Source of the DNA: Rikenellaceae bacterium
Lineage (GTDB): Bacteria; Bacteroidota; Bacteroidia; Bacteroidales; UBA932
Reading direction: 5' to 3'
Length of the DNA stretch: 38,534 nt
NCBI GenBank assembly: GCA_900769885.1
Contig: CAAGIG010000074.1
Location: 1 to 38,534, forward strand
Shown: positions 16,366 through 24,733 of the stretch, piece after piece
Position numbering within the stretch: the stretch's first letter is position 1
How the letters are laid out: each line of letters starts with the position of its first letter
Translations under genes and position numbers: made by a program
The notes under the pieces: generated by a model
Database searches by the model: none
Told to the model about the DNA's origin: nothing
The model's input: the letters and a program-made list of their open reading frames with translations, nothing else

Positions 16366-16998
16366 TTACAAGAACTTTTCGGCAACGACTTTCACAATGT
16401 CCTCTACCACCTGGTCAATACTCAGAACCGAGGTGTTAAGACACATATCGTAGCCTGCCGCATTCCCCCACTCCCTGAAAGTATAATAATTGTAAAAATC
16501 TGCCCTTTTCTTATCACATTCCGAAATCATTTGTTTTGCCTGGGACTTATCTACCTGTGCCAGAGCGCAAACACGATTTATCCTATCTTCTAAATCTGCT
16601 GTAAGAAATATAGAAAGCATTCGGGGATGGTCCCTAAGAATATAATCTGCAGCACGACCGACAAATATTGAGGAGCCTTTTTCTGCCAGATTTATAATGG
16701 TTTCACTTTGTATCTGAAAGAGATTGTTCCTCGACATACAGGAGTTGTCAGCACCCGCTGCGACAGGATAAAAAGGGAACTCAAAACCACCTCCAAAACA
16801 GTTCAAAAATGAAGACGAGGGCATTTCATCGACTTTCTCAAAGCAGGACATATCAAGTCCGCTCTCCTTTGCCGCAGCGGTAATTATCTCTTTGTCGTAA
16901 TATGCAATATTCAGACGTTCAGATATTTTCTTGGCAACTTCCCTTCCGCCACTACCCAACTGACGACCTACACAAATTATATAATTATCAGATCTCAT
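16366..16998 (-). CDS. Cytidylate kinase-like protein
   Basis: 210 residues with an N-terminal nucleotide-binding loop GRQLGSGGREVAK (residues 11-23), followed by ISERLNIAYYDKEII, the hallmark of the cytidylate-kinase-like (AAA_26) family. A lid-like segment with FVGRAADYIL and LEDRINRV follows. The true CMP kinase is usually a separate Cmk gene, so the natural substrate here is uncertain. Its start overlaps the end of the MATE gene by 11 bases, so the two are cotranscribed. It converges on the SDR gene with only two bases between stops and no visible terminator. Confidence 0.82.
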   Translation of the reverse strand: MRSDNYIICVGRQLGSGGREVAKKISERLNIAYYDKEIITAAAKESGLDMSCFEKVDEMPSSSFLNCFGGGFEFPFYPVAAGADNSCMSRNNLFQIQSETIINLAEKGSSIFVGRAADYILRDHPRMLSIFLTADLEDRINRVCALAQVDKSQAKQMISECDKKRADFYNYYTFREWGNAAGYDMCLNTSVLSIDQVVEDIVKVVAEKFL

Positions 16999-18340
16999 TT
17001 GTCTTTCTATATTTTTTGATGAATAAATACAATATCATATAAGCCACACAGGTAGCCATAAAGTCAGAAACGATAAAGCTGTACCAAACACCGTCAATAT
17101 CATAAAATTCGGGCAAAATCCACAGACAAGGGAGCAAAAACAGAAGCTGTCTTGAAAGGGAAAGGAAAATGGAACGCTTTGGTTTTCCGATACTTTGGAA
17201 GAAGTTACCGATAACGATAGAAGATGCCACCAATGGGAACATTGCCACAATCAACCTCAATCCGTCAGCAGACTTTTGAAGAAGTTCTGCATCTGTTGTA
17301 AATATTGAAACGACAGTTCTCGGGAAAAGCATACATACTGCAAAACCGAATGTCATAACCACTGTCGCATACAATATTGTCTTCTTTAGAGTTTCAAACA
17401 CCCTGTCTATCTGCCTTGCACCATAATTATATCCGACGATAGGCTGCATACCCTGAGTAAGCCCCATTACAACCATTATAAAAACAAAAACTATCCTGTT
17501 TACAATTCCATAAGCCCCAATCGAGAGGTCTCCACCATAGATTTTGAGACTCTTGTTTATCGCAATCACAATAAAACAAGCGACAAAATTCATAAGAAAT
17601 GGAGCTAATCCTATTGCAAATGACTCCTTTACAATCCTGGGTTCAAGCTTAAAGACACCTCTGTCAAAGTGAACAACCTCTTTTTTATTGGAAAAAATCT
17701 TCAAAATCCAGATCAACGAGCACAATTGTGCCAGAACTGTTGCAATAGCAGCTCCCTGAATACCCATATCGAGAGTAAAGATAAATATAGGGTCAAGCAC
17801 TGCGTTGAGCAACACTGTAACAATGGTGGCTGCCATTGCCTTTTTGGGATGACCCGATGAACGGAGCAATGAGTTCAATCCAAAATAGATATGTGTAATT
17901 ACATTTGCCAAAAGGATAATCACCATATACTCTCTGGCATAAGGGAGGGTTTGGTCACTTGCCCCAAAGAAATAGAGAATAGGATCGAGGAATATGAGTG
18001 ATATTACGGTAAAAATCAAGCCAATAGCAGAGTTCAGGATTATCACATTCCCTAAAACCTTCTTCGCTATATCATAATTCTTCTGGCCGAGCAACATCGA
18101 CAAAAGGGTGGAAGCCCCCACTCCGACCAATGTTCCGAATGCTGTAGCAAGATTCATAAAGGGGAATGTCACAGCAAGCCCGGAAATCGCCAATGGTCCG
18201 ACACCCTGACCAATAAAAATCGCATCAACCATATTATATAGGGATGATGCCGTCATAGCAATAATTGCCGGAAGGGCATATTGCCTTAGCAACTTGGAAA
18301 TCTTTTCAGTTCCCAACTCAGTAGGTACAATTCTATTCAT
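16988..18340 (-). CDS. MATE family multidrug/cation efflux transporter
   Basis: 450 residues from the ATG at 18340 (MNRIVPTELGTEKISKLLRQ). Upstream in-frame codons offer only a TTG start that would cross the promoter, so it is rejected. About twelve membrane helices in two similar halves are visible, including LYNMVDAIFIGQGVGPLAISGLA in helix 1-2 (split here: LYNMVDAIFIGQG, then VGPLAISGLA) and GLTQGMQPIVGYNYGAR in the second half, all MATE hallmarks. It should export drugs or organic cations using a Na+ or H+ gradient. It is the first gene of a two-gene operon with the kinase-like protein. Confidence 0.92.
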   Translation of the reverse strand: MNRIVPTELGTEKISKLLRQYALPAIIAMTASSLYNMVDAIFIGQGVGPLAISGLAVTFPFMNLATAFGTLVGVGASTLLSMLLGQKNYDIAKKVLGNVIILNSAIGLIFTVISLIFLDPILYFFGASDQTLPYAREYMVIILLANVITHIYFGLNSLLRSSGHPKKAMAATIVTVLLNAVLDPIFIFTLDMGIQGAAIATVLAQLCSLIWILKIFSNKKEVVHFDRGVFKLEPRIVKESFAIGLAPFLMNFVACFIVIAINKSLKIYGGDLSIGAYGIVNRIVFVFIMVVMGLTQGMQPIVGYNYGARQIDRVFETLKKTILYATVVMTFGFAVCMLFPRTVVSIFTTDAELLQKSADGLRLIVAMFPLVASSIVIGNFFQSIGKPKRSIFLSLSRQLLFLLPCLWILPEFYDIDGVWYSFIVSDFMATCVAYMILYLFIKKYRKTNEI

Positions 18341-18345
18341 AGCTA

Positions 18346-18353
18346 CAAATTTA
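18346..18353 (-). promoter_or_regulatory. -7 box directly before the MATE start codon
   Basis: TAAATTTG on the minus strand matches TAnnTTTG and ends five bases before the ATG at 18340. If used, the mRNA would have a leader of only a few bases. No -33 element is evident. Confidence 0.45.
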
Positions 18354-18360
18354 GAAAAGA

Positions 18361-18405
18361 TAGAATAAATAAAAATGGCCTGCAAGGAAAATCCTGCAGA
18401 CCATT
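18361..18405 (-). terminator. Intrinsic terminator of the ackA-ptb-buk operon
   Basis: AATGGcCTGCA (18374-18384) and TGCAGaCCATT (18395-18405) form a stem with one mismatch, followed on the minus strand by ATTTTTATTTATT. It lies 19 bases after the buk stop and just before the MATE promoter. Confidence 0.8.
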
Positions 18406-18423
18406 GATATAAATCGGGTAAGA

Positions 18424-19488
18424 TTAGTATTGTTTAACTTCTTCTTTACCTTCGATAACTGCAAATGCATTTTTTGCCAAAGCGCCCATTTCATCTTCAC
18501 CGGGATAGATTTTCACAGGAGCGATGAACTTAACCATATCGGTAAGCTGTTGCATAATCAATTTACCATAAGCGATACCTCCGGTAACTACGATACCATC
18601 AACATTTCCTGAAAGTGCAGCTGCCATTCCACCGATTGCTTTTGCCACATTGTAAACAAATGCATCAGAGATAAGGGTTGCTTTAGGATCACCTGCTGCT
18701 ACCATATCGTCAACATCTTTGAATGAGTTGGTTCCAAGATGAGCTACGATACCACCTTTACCTGAAATGATTTTCTTGATTTCTTCGTGAGTATATTCGC
18801 CTGAGAAGCAAACTTTTGCCAATTGCATTGCACTGATACCACCGGTACGTTCAGGGCTGAAAGGACCATCACCCATAAGAGCGTTGTTCACATCCACCAC
18901 TTTACCTTTGCTGTGAGCTGCGATAGAGCAACCACCACCAAGGTGAGCAACTACAAGGTTCAAATCGTTGTAGTCACGACCGATTTCTTTAGCATAAAGT
19001 TTTGCAATAGCCTTATGGTTCAAAGCGTGGAAGATAGAAAGACGAGGGAACATAGGGTGTCCACCTACTCTTGCCACATCACACATTTCGTCAACCACAA
19101 CAGGGTCAGCGATATATGCAGGGCAACCTACTCTCTTTGAAATTTCCAAAGCGATGATACCGCCAAGGTTACTTGCGTGTTCTCCGTATTTTGCAGATTT
19201 AAGGTCCTCAACCATCTCATCGTTTACAGCGTAAACACCAGAAGAGATAGGTCTTAGAAGACCACCACGACCTACAACTGCTGCAAGATCTTCAAGTTTC
19301 ACACCACTCTCTTCCAATGCTGCAACGATAGTTGTTTCACGGAATTTGAATTGGTCAATAACTTTGTCAAAACCTCCAATCTCTTCTGATGAGTGGCGCA
19401 AAGTTTTTGTAAATACTTCCTCTGCTCCGTTGTACAAAGAGATTTTGGTAGAAGTAGATCCGGGGTTAATGGCTAATATATAAGTCAT
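18424..19488 (-). CDS. buk: Butyrate kinase
   Basis: 354 residues of the acetate/butyrate kinase (ASKHA) family at the usual Buk length. The phosphate-binding start is INPGSTSTKISLY, with further motifs LVVAHLGGGCSIAAHSKGK and DGIVVTGGIAYG. It reversibly transfers phosphate between ATP and butyrate or branched/other short-chain acids, making ATP in the forward fermentative direction. It lies 33 bases after ptb and ends at a terminator, so the operon runs ackA, ptb, buk. The chain-length preference cannot be read from sequence. Confidence 0.93.
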   Translation of the reverse strand: MTYILAINPGSTSTKISLYNGAEEVFTKTLRHSSEEIGGFDKVIDQFKFRETTIVAALEESGVKLEDLAAVVGRGGLLRPISSGVYAVNDEMVEDLKSAKYGEHASNLGGIIALEISKRVGCPAYIADPVVVDEMCDVARVGGHPMFPRLSIFHALNHKAIAKLYAKEIGRDYNDLNLVVAHLGGGCSIAAHSKGKVVDVNNALMGDGPFSPERTGGISAMQLAKVCFSGEYTHEEIKKIISGKGGIVAHLGTNSFKDVDDMVAAGDPKATLISDAFVYNVAKAIGGMAAALSGNVDGIVVTGGIAYGKLIMQQLTDMVKFIAPVKIYPGEDEMGALAKNAFAVIEGKEEVKQY

Positions 19489-19521
19489 TATTCTTAATCT
19501 TTAAATTGTTCGGTTTATAAA

Positions 19522-20427
19522 TTATTTTGCTGTCAATGCTGCAAGAGCGATTGAGTTAAGTTTGGTATCGATGCTGTCAGCACGGCTTGAAAGAACGCAA
19601 GGAGCCATTGCACCTGCAACGATAGCAGCTTGTTTAACACCTACACAAAGTTGTGAATTAACTTTGTAGAATACGTTAGCTGATTCGATGTTAGGGAACA
19701 ACAAGCAGTCTGCATCACCTGCAACAGGGCTTGCAAGTTTCTTGATTTCAACAGCTTCTTTAGAGATAGCAACGTCCAAAGCCAAAGGACCGTCAGCCAA
19801 ACAACCAGGGATTTCACCTCTGTCAACTTTCTTAGAGATGATAGCTGCGTCAACGCAAGCAGGCATACCTTCAAGCATTTGTTCGGTAGCAGCGATAATC
19901 GCCAATTTAGGTTTAGCAATATCAAGAGCTTTAGCTGTGTTTACAAGGTATTTAGCAATAGCGATTTTTTGTTTCAAATCAGGCAATGGAATAACTGCCA
20001 TATCACCAAGAACCACAAGTTTGTGATAGTTAGGGTTTTGAAGAACACATACGTGGCTCAAAACTGCTTTAGGAGGAAGAAGACCTTTTTCTTTGTTAAG
20101 GATACCTCTCATATATTTGTCGGTTGAGCACAAACCTTTCATAAGGATGTCACCTTCACCGTTTCTAACCATTTCAACAGCTTGTGCGATAGATTTCAAT
20201 TCATTGTCATTATGAACGATAGTAAACTTGGCAGGATCAAGGTTTTCAAGTTTACAAACTTCCATAATTTTTTCTTGGTCACCTACCAATGTAGCATCAA
20301 CAATACCCAATTCTACTGCTTTGTATGCAGCGGTAATAGTGTGATCATCTACTGCCCAAGCAGCAACCAAACGTTTTCTTGATTTTGAACGAAGAAGTTC
20401 AAAAATTTGATCGAAATTAGTAATCAT
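19522..20427 (-). CDS. ptb: Phosphate butyryltransferase / phosphate acyltransferase
   Basis: 301 residues of the Pta/Ptb family (phosphate acetyl/butyryltransferase), the length typical of Ptb and shorter than long Pta. Recognisable segments are AWAVDDHTITAAYKAVELG near the N-terminus, LMKGLCSTDKYMRGILN and the C-terminal LLFPNIESANVFYK. It exchanges CoA for phosphate on acyl-CoA to make acyl-phosphate. It sits between ackA (gap 9) and buk (gap 33), so one acyltransferase may feed both kinases. Acetyl versus butyryl preference is uncertain. Confidence 0.9.
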   Translation of the reverse strand: MITNFDQIFELLRSKSRKRLVAAWAVDDHTITAAYKAVELGIVDATLVGDQEKIMEVCKLENLDPAKFTIVHNDNELKSIAQAVEMVRNGEGDILMKGLCSTDKYMRGILNKEKGLLPPKAVLSHVCVLQNPNYHKLVVLGDMAVIPLPDLKQKIAIAKYLVNTAKALDIAKPKLAIIAATEQMLEGMPACVDAAIISKKVDRGEIPGCLADGPLALDVAISKEAVEIKKLASPVAGDADCLLFPNIESANVFYKVNSQLCVGVKQAAIVAGAMAPCVLSSRADSIDTKLNSIALAALTAK

Positions 20428-20436
20428 AATTGTCTA

Positions 20437-21648
20437 TTATTTGTTGTTTACAAGATTCATTGTGTCTTGTGCAATCACAAGTTCTTCATTTGTTGTAAGG
20501 GTAACGACTTTAACTTTTGAACCATCTTTGGTCAAAACTTTGTCCTCACCACGAACTCCGTCGTTTCTTGAGTCATCAAACTCAACTCCAAGATATTCAA
20601 GGGTTGAGCAGATCTCTTTACGCAAAGGAGCGTCATTTTCTCCGATACCACCGGTAAATACGATAGCATCGATACCACCCATAACAGCACTATAAGCACC
20701 GATATATTTTCTTACACTGTGACAGAACATTCCAAGAGCAAGTTCAGCGCGTGCATTTCCGTTTTCAGCAGCCATTTGTACGTCACGGCAGTCAGAAGAT
20801 ACACCTGAAACACCAAGGAAACCACTCTTCTTGTTCAAAAGAGCATTGATTCCGTCAGCATTAAGATTTTCTTTATTTTGCAAATAAGTGATGACACCTG
20901 CATCGATATTTCCGCAACGGGTTCCCATTACCACACCTTCCACAGGGGTAAAGCCCATTGAAGTATCCATTGATTTGCCATCTTTTACAGCAGTTACAGA
21001 ACCACCGTTACCCAAGTGGCAAGTAACGATTTTTGAATTATTGATATCCAATCCCAAAATATCGCAAGCCTTGCGAGCTACGAATTTATGAGAAGTACCG
21101 TGGAAACCATAACGGCGAACTCTGTAATTTTCATAACATTCGTATGGAATTGCATACATATATGCATAATCAGGCATTGTCTGATGGAATGCAGTATCAA
21201 ATACAGCAACCTGAGGTGTAGTAGGAAGCAATTTTTCAACAGCTCTGATACCCAACAAGTTTGCAGGATTATGCAAAGGAGCAAGTTCACAAAGTTGTTC
21301 AATACCTTCAATCACTTTTGCATCAACGATACAAGATTTTGGGAAAAGTTCACCACCGTGAGCCACGCGGTGACCTACAGCCTCTATTTCATTCAATGAC
21401 GAAAGAACTCCGCATTGAGAATCAGTAATCAGTTCAAGCACACACTTAATACCCTCTGTATGATCAGGTATAGGTTTGCTAATTTCCACTTTTTGTTTTC
21501 CGGTGGGTTTGTGGGTAATATCTCCGTGATCCATTCCGATTCTCTCAACAAGACCTTTTGCAAGCAATGAATACTCATTTTCTGTTTGCATATTCAAAAC
21601 TTGGTACTTCAACGAAGAACTTCCGCAATTAAATACAAGTACAATCAT
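20437..21648 (-). CDS. ackA: Acetate kinase
   Basis: 403 residues, full family length. It has the N-terminal phosphate-1 motif VFNCGSSSLKYQV, the substrate motif RYGFHGTSH, the catalytic-region motif MGTRCGNIDAGV, and FTGGIGEN near residue 330. It converts acetyl-phosphate plus ADP to acetate plus ATP in the cytoplasm. It is first in the ackA-ptb-buk operon, with a -7 box 40 bases upstream. Confidence 0.97.
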   Translation of the reverse strand: MIVLVFNCGSSSLKYQVLNMQTENEYSLLAKGLVERIGMDHGDITHKPTGKQKVEISKPIPDHTEGIKCVLELITDSQCGVLSSLNEIEAVGHRVAHGGELFPKSCIVDAKVIEGIEQLCELAPLHNPANLLGIRAVEKLLPTTPQVAVFDTAFHQTMPDYAYMYAIPYECYENYRVRRYGFHGTSHKFVARKACDILGLDINNSKIVTCHLGNGGSVTAVKDGKSMDTSMGFTPVEGVVMGTRCGNIDAGVITYLQNKENLNADGINALLNKKSGFLGVSGVSSDCRDVQMAAENGNARAELALGMFCHSVRKYIGAYSAVMGGIDAIVFTGGIGENDAPLRKEICSTLEYLGVEFDDSRNDGVRGEDKVLTKDGSKVKVVTLTTNEELVIAQDTMNLVNNK

Positions 21649-21687
21649 AACTGTTAGATATTAGACTTAATATAACTCTTTATCTTG

Positions 21688-21695
21688 CAAAGATA
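21688..21695 (-). promoter_or_regulatory. -7 box of the ackA-ptb-buk operon
   Basis: On the minus strand TATCTTTG matches TAnnTTTG. It lies inside the small inverted repeat TATCTT-TGC-AAGATA (21681-21695), which may be chance or a repressor site. The leader would be about 35 bases. Confidence 0.55.
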
Positions 21696-21755
21696 ATCAT
21701 TTAATAGGAATTTAACGAAGAAATTCATATCTTGCTCAAAAATAATTCAAGAGAT

Positions 21756-22814
21756 ATGAGGCGAGAGATTTTTTTATTGTTTTTCCTGTTATTTTTATGT
21801 CTTGGGAACATTTTTTCCAGACACTTTCTAACCCCACAGTCAATTCCATTAATCTTACTTTCAATTATCATTCTAATAGTTGCAAGCAGATACACAAAAC
21901 TATCTTTCTTCCTGATTTTCTTCACGATAGGAATCTTAGGAGAGCAATACTCACCCTTTGAAAAAATCTTCCCTTCTGAAAATCAAATCTCCATAGAAAA
22001 CATTTTTTCAGATGAAAGGGAGAAAGTTTCGGTACAAATGGACTCACTCTACAAAAAGTACGACAGCGAAGCCACAGCGATAATCAAGGCTCTGTCAATC
22101 GGGGTAAAAGATGATATCGGACAGCAGACCTGGGAAAATTTCAGAAAGAGCGGAGCAATGCACCTGCTCGCACTTTCGGGAATGCACCTCGGAATCATAT
22201 ACGGCATCCTCCACATACTTTTTTCAATAATCGGAAACTATCCTTGGGCAAGAAGATCAAAAAGTCTCGCAATCATTCTGCTGATATGGTATTACACAAT
22301 CTTCACAGGAGGAGCAGTATCTCTTTTACGAGCTGCAATAATGACCACCGTTTATGAATTGGCAAATTTGCTCAATAAGGAGAAGAACGGATTGAACGCA
22401 CTGTGCATAAGTGGATTTGTAATAGTCCTGCTTTGGCCACAGGCCCCTGAAAGCGCCGGATTCCAACTCTCCTTCGGAGCAATGCTCGGAATATTTCTGA
22501 TCTATCCCCATTTGAAAGAACTCCCCACCCCTCCATACTCTATTATAAGGTATATATGGAATATCTCCCTTTTCTCCATCAGCTGCACATTTTTCACAAT
22601 GCCCATACTCTATTTCAGATTTGAAAGTTATGCAATGTTTTCTCTGCTGACAAATCTTTTATGTGCCCCTCTCACCACCATTGCAATGACACTAATCCCA
22701 TTGAGCATAGTTGCAATTCCCATTTCGAGCGGTTTGCATCATATTGTTAACTTTCTATTATTCAAAACCATAGAAATAATGATTTTCATAAATGAAATTT
22801 TAAGCCACTCCTAA
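21756..22814 (+). CDS. ComEC/Rec2-family membrane protein, competence domain only
   Basis: The start at ATG 21756 (MRREIFLLFFLLF) is preferred over an in-frame TTG at 21732; it gives 352 residues. Three N-terminal helices are followed by the ComEC competence domain with the hallmark SGAMHLLALSGMHLGIIYG and about eight helices, including FTGGAVSLLRAAIMTT. Usual ComEC proteins are about 700 residues with an N-terminal OB-fold domain and a C-terminal metallo-beta-lactamase domain; both are missing here, and the gene ends cleanly. It may be a minimal DNA channel subunit or may need a partner encoded elsewhere. It is divergent from ackA. Confidence 0.82.
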   Translation: MRREIFLLFFLLFLCLGNIFSRHFLTPQSIPLILLSIIILIVASRYTKLSFFLIFFTIGILGEQYSPFEKIFPSENQISIENIFSDEREKVSVQMDSLYKKYDSEATAIIKALSIGVKDDIGQQTWENFRKSGAMHLLALSGMHLGIIYGILHILFSIIGNYPWARRSKSLAIILLIWYYTIFTGGAVSLLRAAIMTTVYELANLLNKEKNGLNALCISGFVIVLLWPQAPESAGFQLSFGAMLGIFLIYPHLKELPTPPYSIIRYIWNISLFSISCTFFTMPILYFRFESYAMFSLLTNLLCAPLTTIAMTLIPLSIVAIPISSGLHHIVNFLLFKTIEIMIFINEILSHS

Positions 22815-22826
22815 ACGATTTTTTTC

Positions 22827-22834
22827 TATTTTTG
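22827..22834 (+). promoter_or_regulatory. -7 box of the purF-like gene
   Basis: TATTTTTG matches TAnnTTTG and lies 20 bases before the ATG at 22855. A -33 element is not evident. Confidence 0.55.
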
Positions 22835-22854
22835 TCAAAAATATTCTATAAAAT

Positions 22855-24291
22855 ATGGGAGGAATTTTTGGAGTAATCTCCACAAAAAAATGTACAAATG
22901 ACCTTTTCTTCGGAGTGGACTACCACTCTCACTTAGGAACAAGAAGAGGCGGTATGGCAGTTTATAACGGCAATGGAATTTTTGCCAGAGACATTCACTC
23001 ATTGGAAAACACCTATTTCAGGGTAAAATTTGAAAAGGATATCCTGAAATATACCGGAAATTCCGGAATCGGTGTGATTAGTGACACTGACGCCCAACCG
23101 ATTGTAGTAAACTCACATCTTGGAAGATTCGCCATCGTAACAGTTGGTAAAATCAAGAATATCAAAGAGTTGGAAAAAGAGTTGCTCGACCAGAACAAAA
23201 ACTTCACAGAACTCAGTTCTGGAGACACAAACCCAACAGAGCTTATTGCACAAATTATAACCTGCTCTCCCTCATTTGCAGAAGGAATTGACCAGGTTCA
23301 AAAGAAAATAAAAGGTTCCTGCTCGTTCATTATCCTGACAGAAAACTCCATCATTGCATCGAGAGACCTCTATGGCAGAACACCTCTTGTCATAGGAAAG
23401 AAGGATACTATTGACGACAATGGAGAACAAGTTACAGCTCACGCAGTTGCAACAGAAACCTGCAGTTTCCCCAACCTATTGTATAAAGATGAATATGTTT
23501 TAGGACCGGGTGAAGCAATTGAAATGACAGCAGAATCATTCCGTCAGATTCTTCCGCCCAAATGCAAGAAACAATTCTGCTCATTTATGTGGATTTATTA
23601 TGGATATCCACCCAGCAGTTATGAAAATATCAATGTCGATGAGGTGAGATACCGTTTGGGAAGAAGCCTTGCACAACGCGACGATACCGAAATAGATGTG
23701 GTATCATCTATTCCAGACTCAGGAAGTTGTATGGCTATCGGTTACTCCAACGGAAAACAGTTGCCTTACAGATCGGCATATGTAAAATATACCCCTACCT
23801 GGCCTCGCAGCTTCACCCCTGTAACACAAGACCAGAGAAATCTTGTAGCGAGAATGAAACTTATCCCTAACAGTTCGATTCTCAAAGACAAAAGATTAGT
23901 ATTCTGCGATGATTCCATCGTAAGGGGCACCCAATTGAGAAATAACATCAGATACCTGTATGAATATGGTGCAAAAGAGGTACATATCCGCATCAGCTGT
24001 CCACCACTGCTATTCCCCTGCGAATTTGTAAACTTCTCGGCATCAAAATCAGTCCTTGAGCTTCTAACCAGAAGATATATTCTTGAAAAAGAGGGAGATA
24101 TGAATAAAAACCTCGACAAATATGCAGATCACAACTCAAAGGAATATGCAGATATGGTCGAATATATCAGAAAAGAGATAAAAGCCGCATCACTCAAATT
24201 CAACACAGTAGACGAATTGGTTGAAGGAATAGGTTTGCCTAAGGAAATGATTTGCACTCATTGTTTTGATGGCAGTAGTTATGGTTACTAA
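22855..24291 (+). CDS. Amidophosphoribosyltransferase (PurF)-like protein lacking the glutaminase cysteine
   Basis: 478 residues with the PurF two-domain order: N-terminal Ntn glutaminase domain (about 1-230) and C-terminal phosphoribosyltransferase domain. The PRPP loop FCDDSIVRGTQ (about 348-358) and SRDLYGRTPLVIGKK are well kept. The protein begins MGGIFGVIS; in active PurF the second residue (or the one exposed by cleavage) is the catalytic cysteine in CGIxG. Here it is glycine (GGA), two base changes away from cysteine. The usual HRGQD/E motif is RRGGMAV. So glutamine hydrolysis is probably lost. It may use free ammonia, be regulatory, or act on another amide donor. Not clustered with other purine genes. 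Confidence 0.85.
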   Translation: MGGIFGVISTKKCTNDLFFGVDYHSHLGTRRGGMAVYNGNGIFARDIHSLENTYFRVKFEKDILKYTGNSGIGVISDTDAQPIVVNSHLGRFAIVTVGKIKNIKELEKELLDQNKNFTELSSGDTNPTELIAQIITCSPSFAEGIDQVQKKIKGSCSFIILTENSIIASRDLYGRTPLVIGKKDTIDDNGEQVTAHAVATETCSFPNLLYKDEYVLGPGEAIEMTAESFRQILPPKCKKQFCSFMWIYYGYPPSSYENINVDEVRYRLGRSLAQRDDTEIDVVSSIPDSGSCMAIGYSNGKQLPYRSAYVKYTPTWPRSFTPVTQDQRNLVARMKLIPNSSILKDKRLVFCDDSIVRGTQLRNNIRYLYEYGAKEVHIRISCPPLLFPCEFVNFSASKSVLELLTRRYILEKEGDMNKNLDKYADHNSKEYADMVEYIRKEIKAASLKFNTVDELVEGIGLPKEMICTHCFDGSSYGY

Positions 24292-24337
24292 TTAGTCAAA
24301 TTTATAAAAAATATTATTTATAATTCTAAACTTTTCT

Positions 24338-24345
24338 TACCTTTG
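24338..24345 (+). promoter_or_regulatory. -7 box of the RRM gene
   Basis: TACCTTTG matches TAnnTTTG exactly. The ATG at 24375 is 29 bases downstream. It is the same box as that of tRNA-Asp, suggesting strong expression. Confidence 0.6.
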
Positions 24346-24374
24346 TGGGGTAACTTAATTTAAACTCCACATAT

Positions 24375-24662
24375 ATGAATATTTTTATATCGAGCTTAAG
24401 CTATAAGGCAAGAAGATAAGATCTAATTAACCTATTCACTCCTTATGGAGAAGTAACTGCTGCGAGGATAATAACTGACCCAAAAACAAGACTGTCTCGA
24501 GGATATGGATTTGTGGAAATGTCCGAAGAAGATGGAATGAAAGCAATTGAAGCACTCAACGGAAGCAAACATATGGGCAGAACCATATTGGTAGCGGCCG
24601 GAAAAGAGCGGAAAGCCTCCCCAACGGAGTCAGAGACACAAACAGAAGCAGTACAAGAGTAA
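24375..24662 (+). pseudogene. RRM RNA-binding protein gene interrupted by one in-frame stop codon
   Basis: The frame encodes 95 codons of a small single-RRM protein of the type common in Bacteroidota. RNP2 is IFISSL (residues 3-8) and RNP1 is RGYGFVEM; the fold's remaining strands are intact (GEVTAARIITDPKTR, HMGRTILVAAGKE) and an acidic, Thr/Glu-rich tail follows. Codon 15 is TAA (24417-24419), in a place where related RRM proteins usually have Glu or Asp before Leu; GAA to TAA is one base. No start codon follows that would restore the first strand. It keeps a good promoter and a strong terminator. It is either a very recent nonsense mutation, a sequencing error, or a read-through stop. Confidence 0.85.
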
Positions 24663-24670
24663 AAAGTTAC

Positions 24671-24716
24671 AAGGCTAACATCAGGTAAACACAAAACCTT
24701 TTTGTTAGCCTTTTTT
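24671..24716 (+). terminator. Intrinsic terminator of the RRM gene
   Basis: AAGGCTAACA (24671-24680) and TGTTAGCCTT (24703-24712) pair perfectly over 10 bases, with an inner AGGT/ACCT stem, followed by a T-run. It begins eight bases after the RRM stop codon. Confidence 0.9.
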
Positions 24717-24733
24717 ATATAAAAAATTTAAGA

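Noticed and set aside
24443..24694. Minus-strand open frame of 83 codons over the RRM gene
   Set aside because: The plus-strand frame has clear RRM motifs; the minus-strand product has none.
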